Below, piece after piece: positions 63,204-64,000 of a DNA stretch of 64,000 nt (the stretch's first letter is position 1; the number at the start of each line of letters is the position of its first letter). The notes beneath the pieces are model-generated. The model saw only the letters and a list, made by a program, of their open reading frames with translations. It ran no database searches and had not been told where the DNA came from. The DNA is taken from the NCBI GenBank assembly GCA_963704295.1, contig OY969884.1, forward strand, positions 744,001 to 808,000, in the 5' to 3' direction. The position numbers and the translations under genes are program-made. Source of the stretch: JACCVL01 sp963704295. GTDB taxonomy: Bacteria > Actinomycetota > Actinomycetes > Propionibacteriales > Nocardioidaceae.

Positions 63204-64000
63204 TCAGTCGCGCGCGGCGGGAGCCAGCGGGGACGGCTCGACCCGCAGCACGCGGGCCAGTCCGGCGGGCAGCCACCAGTTCCACCGGCCGAGGACGCTG
63301 ACCAGCGCCGGCACCAGGAGCGCCCGCACGATGGTGGCGTCGATCAGGATGCCGACCCCGAGCGCGGTGCCGAGCACCTTGATGTCGGTCCCGGGCGCGG
63401 AGGCAAGCGCCGCGAACGCGAAGAACAGGATCAGCGCCGCCGACGTCACCAGCCGCCCGGTCCGGCCCAGCCCGGTGATCACGGCCTCCGAGGTCGTCCC
63501 CACCTGGTCGTACTCCTCGCGCATCCGGGCCAGGATGAAGACCTCGTAGTCCATCGAGAGGCCGAACAGGAAGGCGAAGATCACCACCGGCAGCCAGAAC
63601 GTGATCGCGCCGGTCTCGGTGACGCCGAAGATCGCCTCGGAGCCGTTGCCCTCCTGCCAGAAGAACACGATGGCGCCGAAGACCGCCGTCATCGAGATCA
63701 GGTTCAGGATCACCGCCTTCAACGGGAGCAGCAGCGACCGGAACGTCCGCACCAGCAGCAGGAAGGTCACCACGGCGATGATCAGCAGGACGTACGGGAA
63801 CTTCTCGTACACGGCGTTGAAGTAGTCCTCGACCCCGGCACCGGCGCCGGTGATCTGCACGGTGCCTGCCACGGCGGCCTCGACGCTGGTCCGCACCGCG
63901 TCCACCACGTCGGTGCCGGTGCTGTCGACGGTCTCCCGGGTGGGCAGCACGTCGACCACCGTGGTCCCGTCCGACGAGCCGCCCTCGACCGCGGTGTAGA
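63204..64000 (-). CDS. MMPL/RND-type transporter (C-terminal part; 5' end beyond window)
   Basis: About 265 codons are visible and the frame remains open at the window edge. A periplasmic-type segment comes first (VVDVLPTRETVDSTGTDVVDAVRTSVEAAVAGTVQITGAGA). Membrane segments then follow (FPYVLLIIAVVTFLLLVRTF, LLLPLKAVILNLISMTAVFGAIVFF, WLPVVIFAFLFGLSMDYEVFILARMREEY, LVTSAALILFFAFAAL, LGTALGVGILIDATIVRALLVPALVSVLG). The FGLSMDYEVFILARMREEY segment is a signature of MMPL lipid or drug exporters, including the proton-relay aspartate. Substrate unknown. Confidence 0.92.
   Translation of the reverse strand, partial: YTAVEGGSSDGTTVVDVLPTRETVDSTGTDVVDAVRTSVEAAVAGTVQITGAGAGVEDYFNAVYEKFPYVLLIIAVVTFLLLVRTFRSLLLPLKAVILNLISMTAVFGAIVFFWQEGNGSEAIFGVTETGAITFWLPVVIFAFLFGLSMDYEVFILARMREEYDQVGTTSEAVITGLGRTGRLVTSAALILFFAFAALASAPGTDIKVLGTALGVGILIDATIVRALLVPALVSVLGRWNWWLPAGLARVLRVEPSPLAPAARD

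Overview
This is a very GC-rich stretch (GTG and TTG starts are common, gene ends are tightly packed) from an actinobacterium. Supporting signs are two ClpP genes upstream of clpX, a mycothiol-dependent nitroreductase homologue, a GlbO-type truncated haemoglobin, a large ATP-binding LuxR (LAL) regulator, paired dynamin-like GTPases and a SigG-type sigma factor with a SnoaL-like tail. The genus cannot be fixed from sequence alone; a non-mycobacterial, soil-type lineage is likely. About 60 protein genes, five tRNAs, one pseudogene and several structured intergenic elements are supported.

Layout. 0-7 kb: a partial saccharopine-dehydrogenase-like gene, then the protein-quality-control block clpX, clpP2, clpP1, a small conserved gene, an esterase-like hydrolase, trigger factor and tRNA-Pro, all on the minus strand. 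7-28 kb: an accessory block. It holds a secreted DUF6454-type protein, a MoaD-like/BNR-repeat pair, a lipoprotein overlapping a DsbA-like gene, an IclR-controlled hydrolase plus metal-hydrolase operon, tRNA-Gly, a LAL regulator divergent from a flavin oxidase, a sigma factor/SAM-enzyme/DMSP-lyase-like operon, an ATPase-PAS protein, an AceE-like enzyme with a thiolase, and a SpoIIE-type phosphatase. 28-51 kb: a core block whose order (nei, rpiB, nitroreductase, pepN, DUF5130-type, glbO, thioesterase, ettA, ssb, orn, tRNA-His) recalls, from memory, the Mycobacterium tuberculosis Rv2464c-Rv2478c region and the Rv2511 locus. Insertions include an amidase, an MscS channel, a thiolase, a YceI/MarR pair and a PrsW-dynamin-dynamin operon. 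51-64 kb: an MFS exporter with a methyltransferase, a glycerol regulon (glpD, glpK, glpF, divergent IclR regulator and a second glpK), pirin, a GGDEF-EAL protein, tRNA-Lys and the C-terminal part of an MMPL transporter.

The most interesting structures are: (1) three copies of a long palindromic element with a conserved core, compensatory base changes and G-rich flanks, always outside genes; (2) the operon linking a SigG-type sigma factor to a spermidine-synthase-fold enzyme and a DMSP-lyase-family cupin; (3) a PrsW-family membrane protease gene in line with two dynamin-like GTPases; (4) a second glycerol kinase translationally coupled to its regulator and lacking the fructose-1,6-bisphosphate loop; (5) an alpha/beta hydrolase whose nucleophile serine is glycine. 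No CRISPR array, insertion sequence or phage gene was seen, and no gene-free stretch longer than about 300 bases exists.
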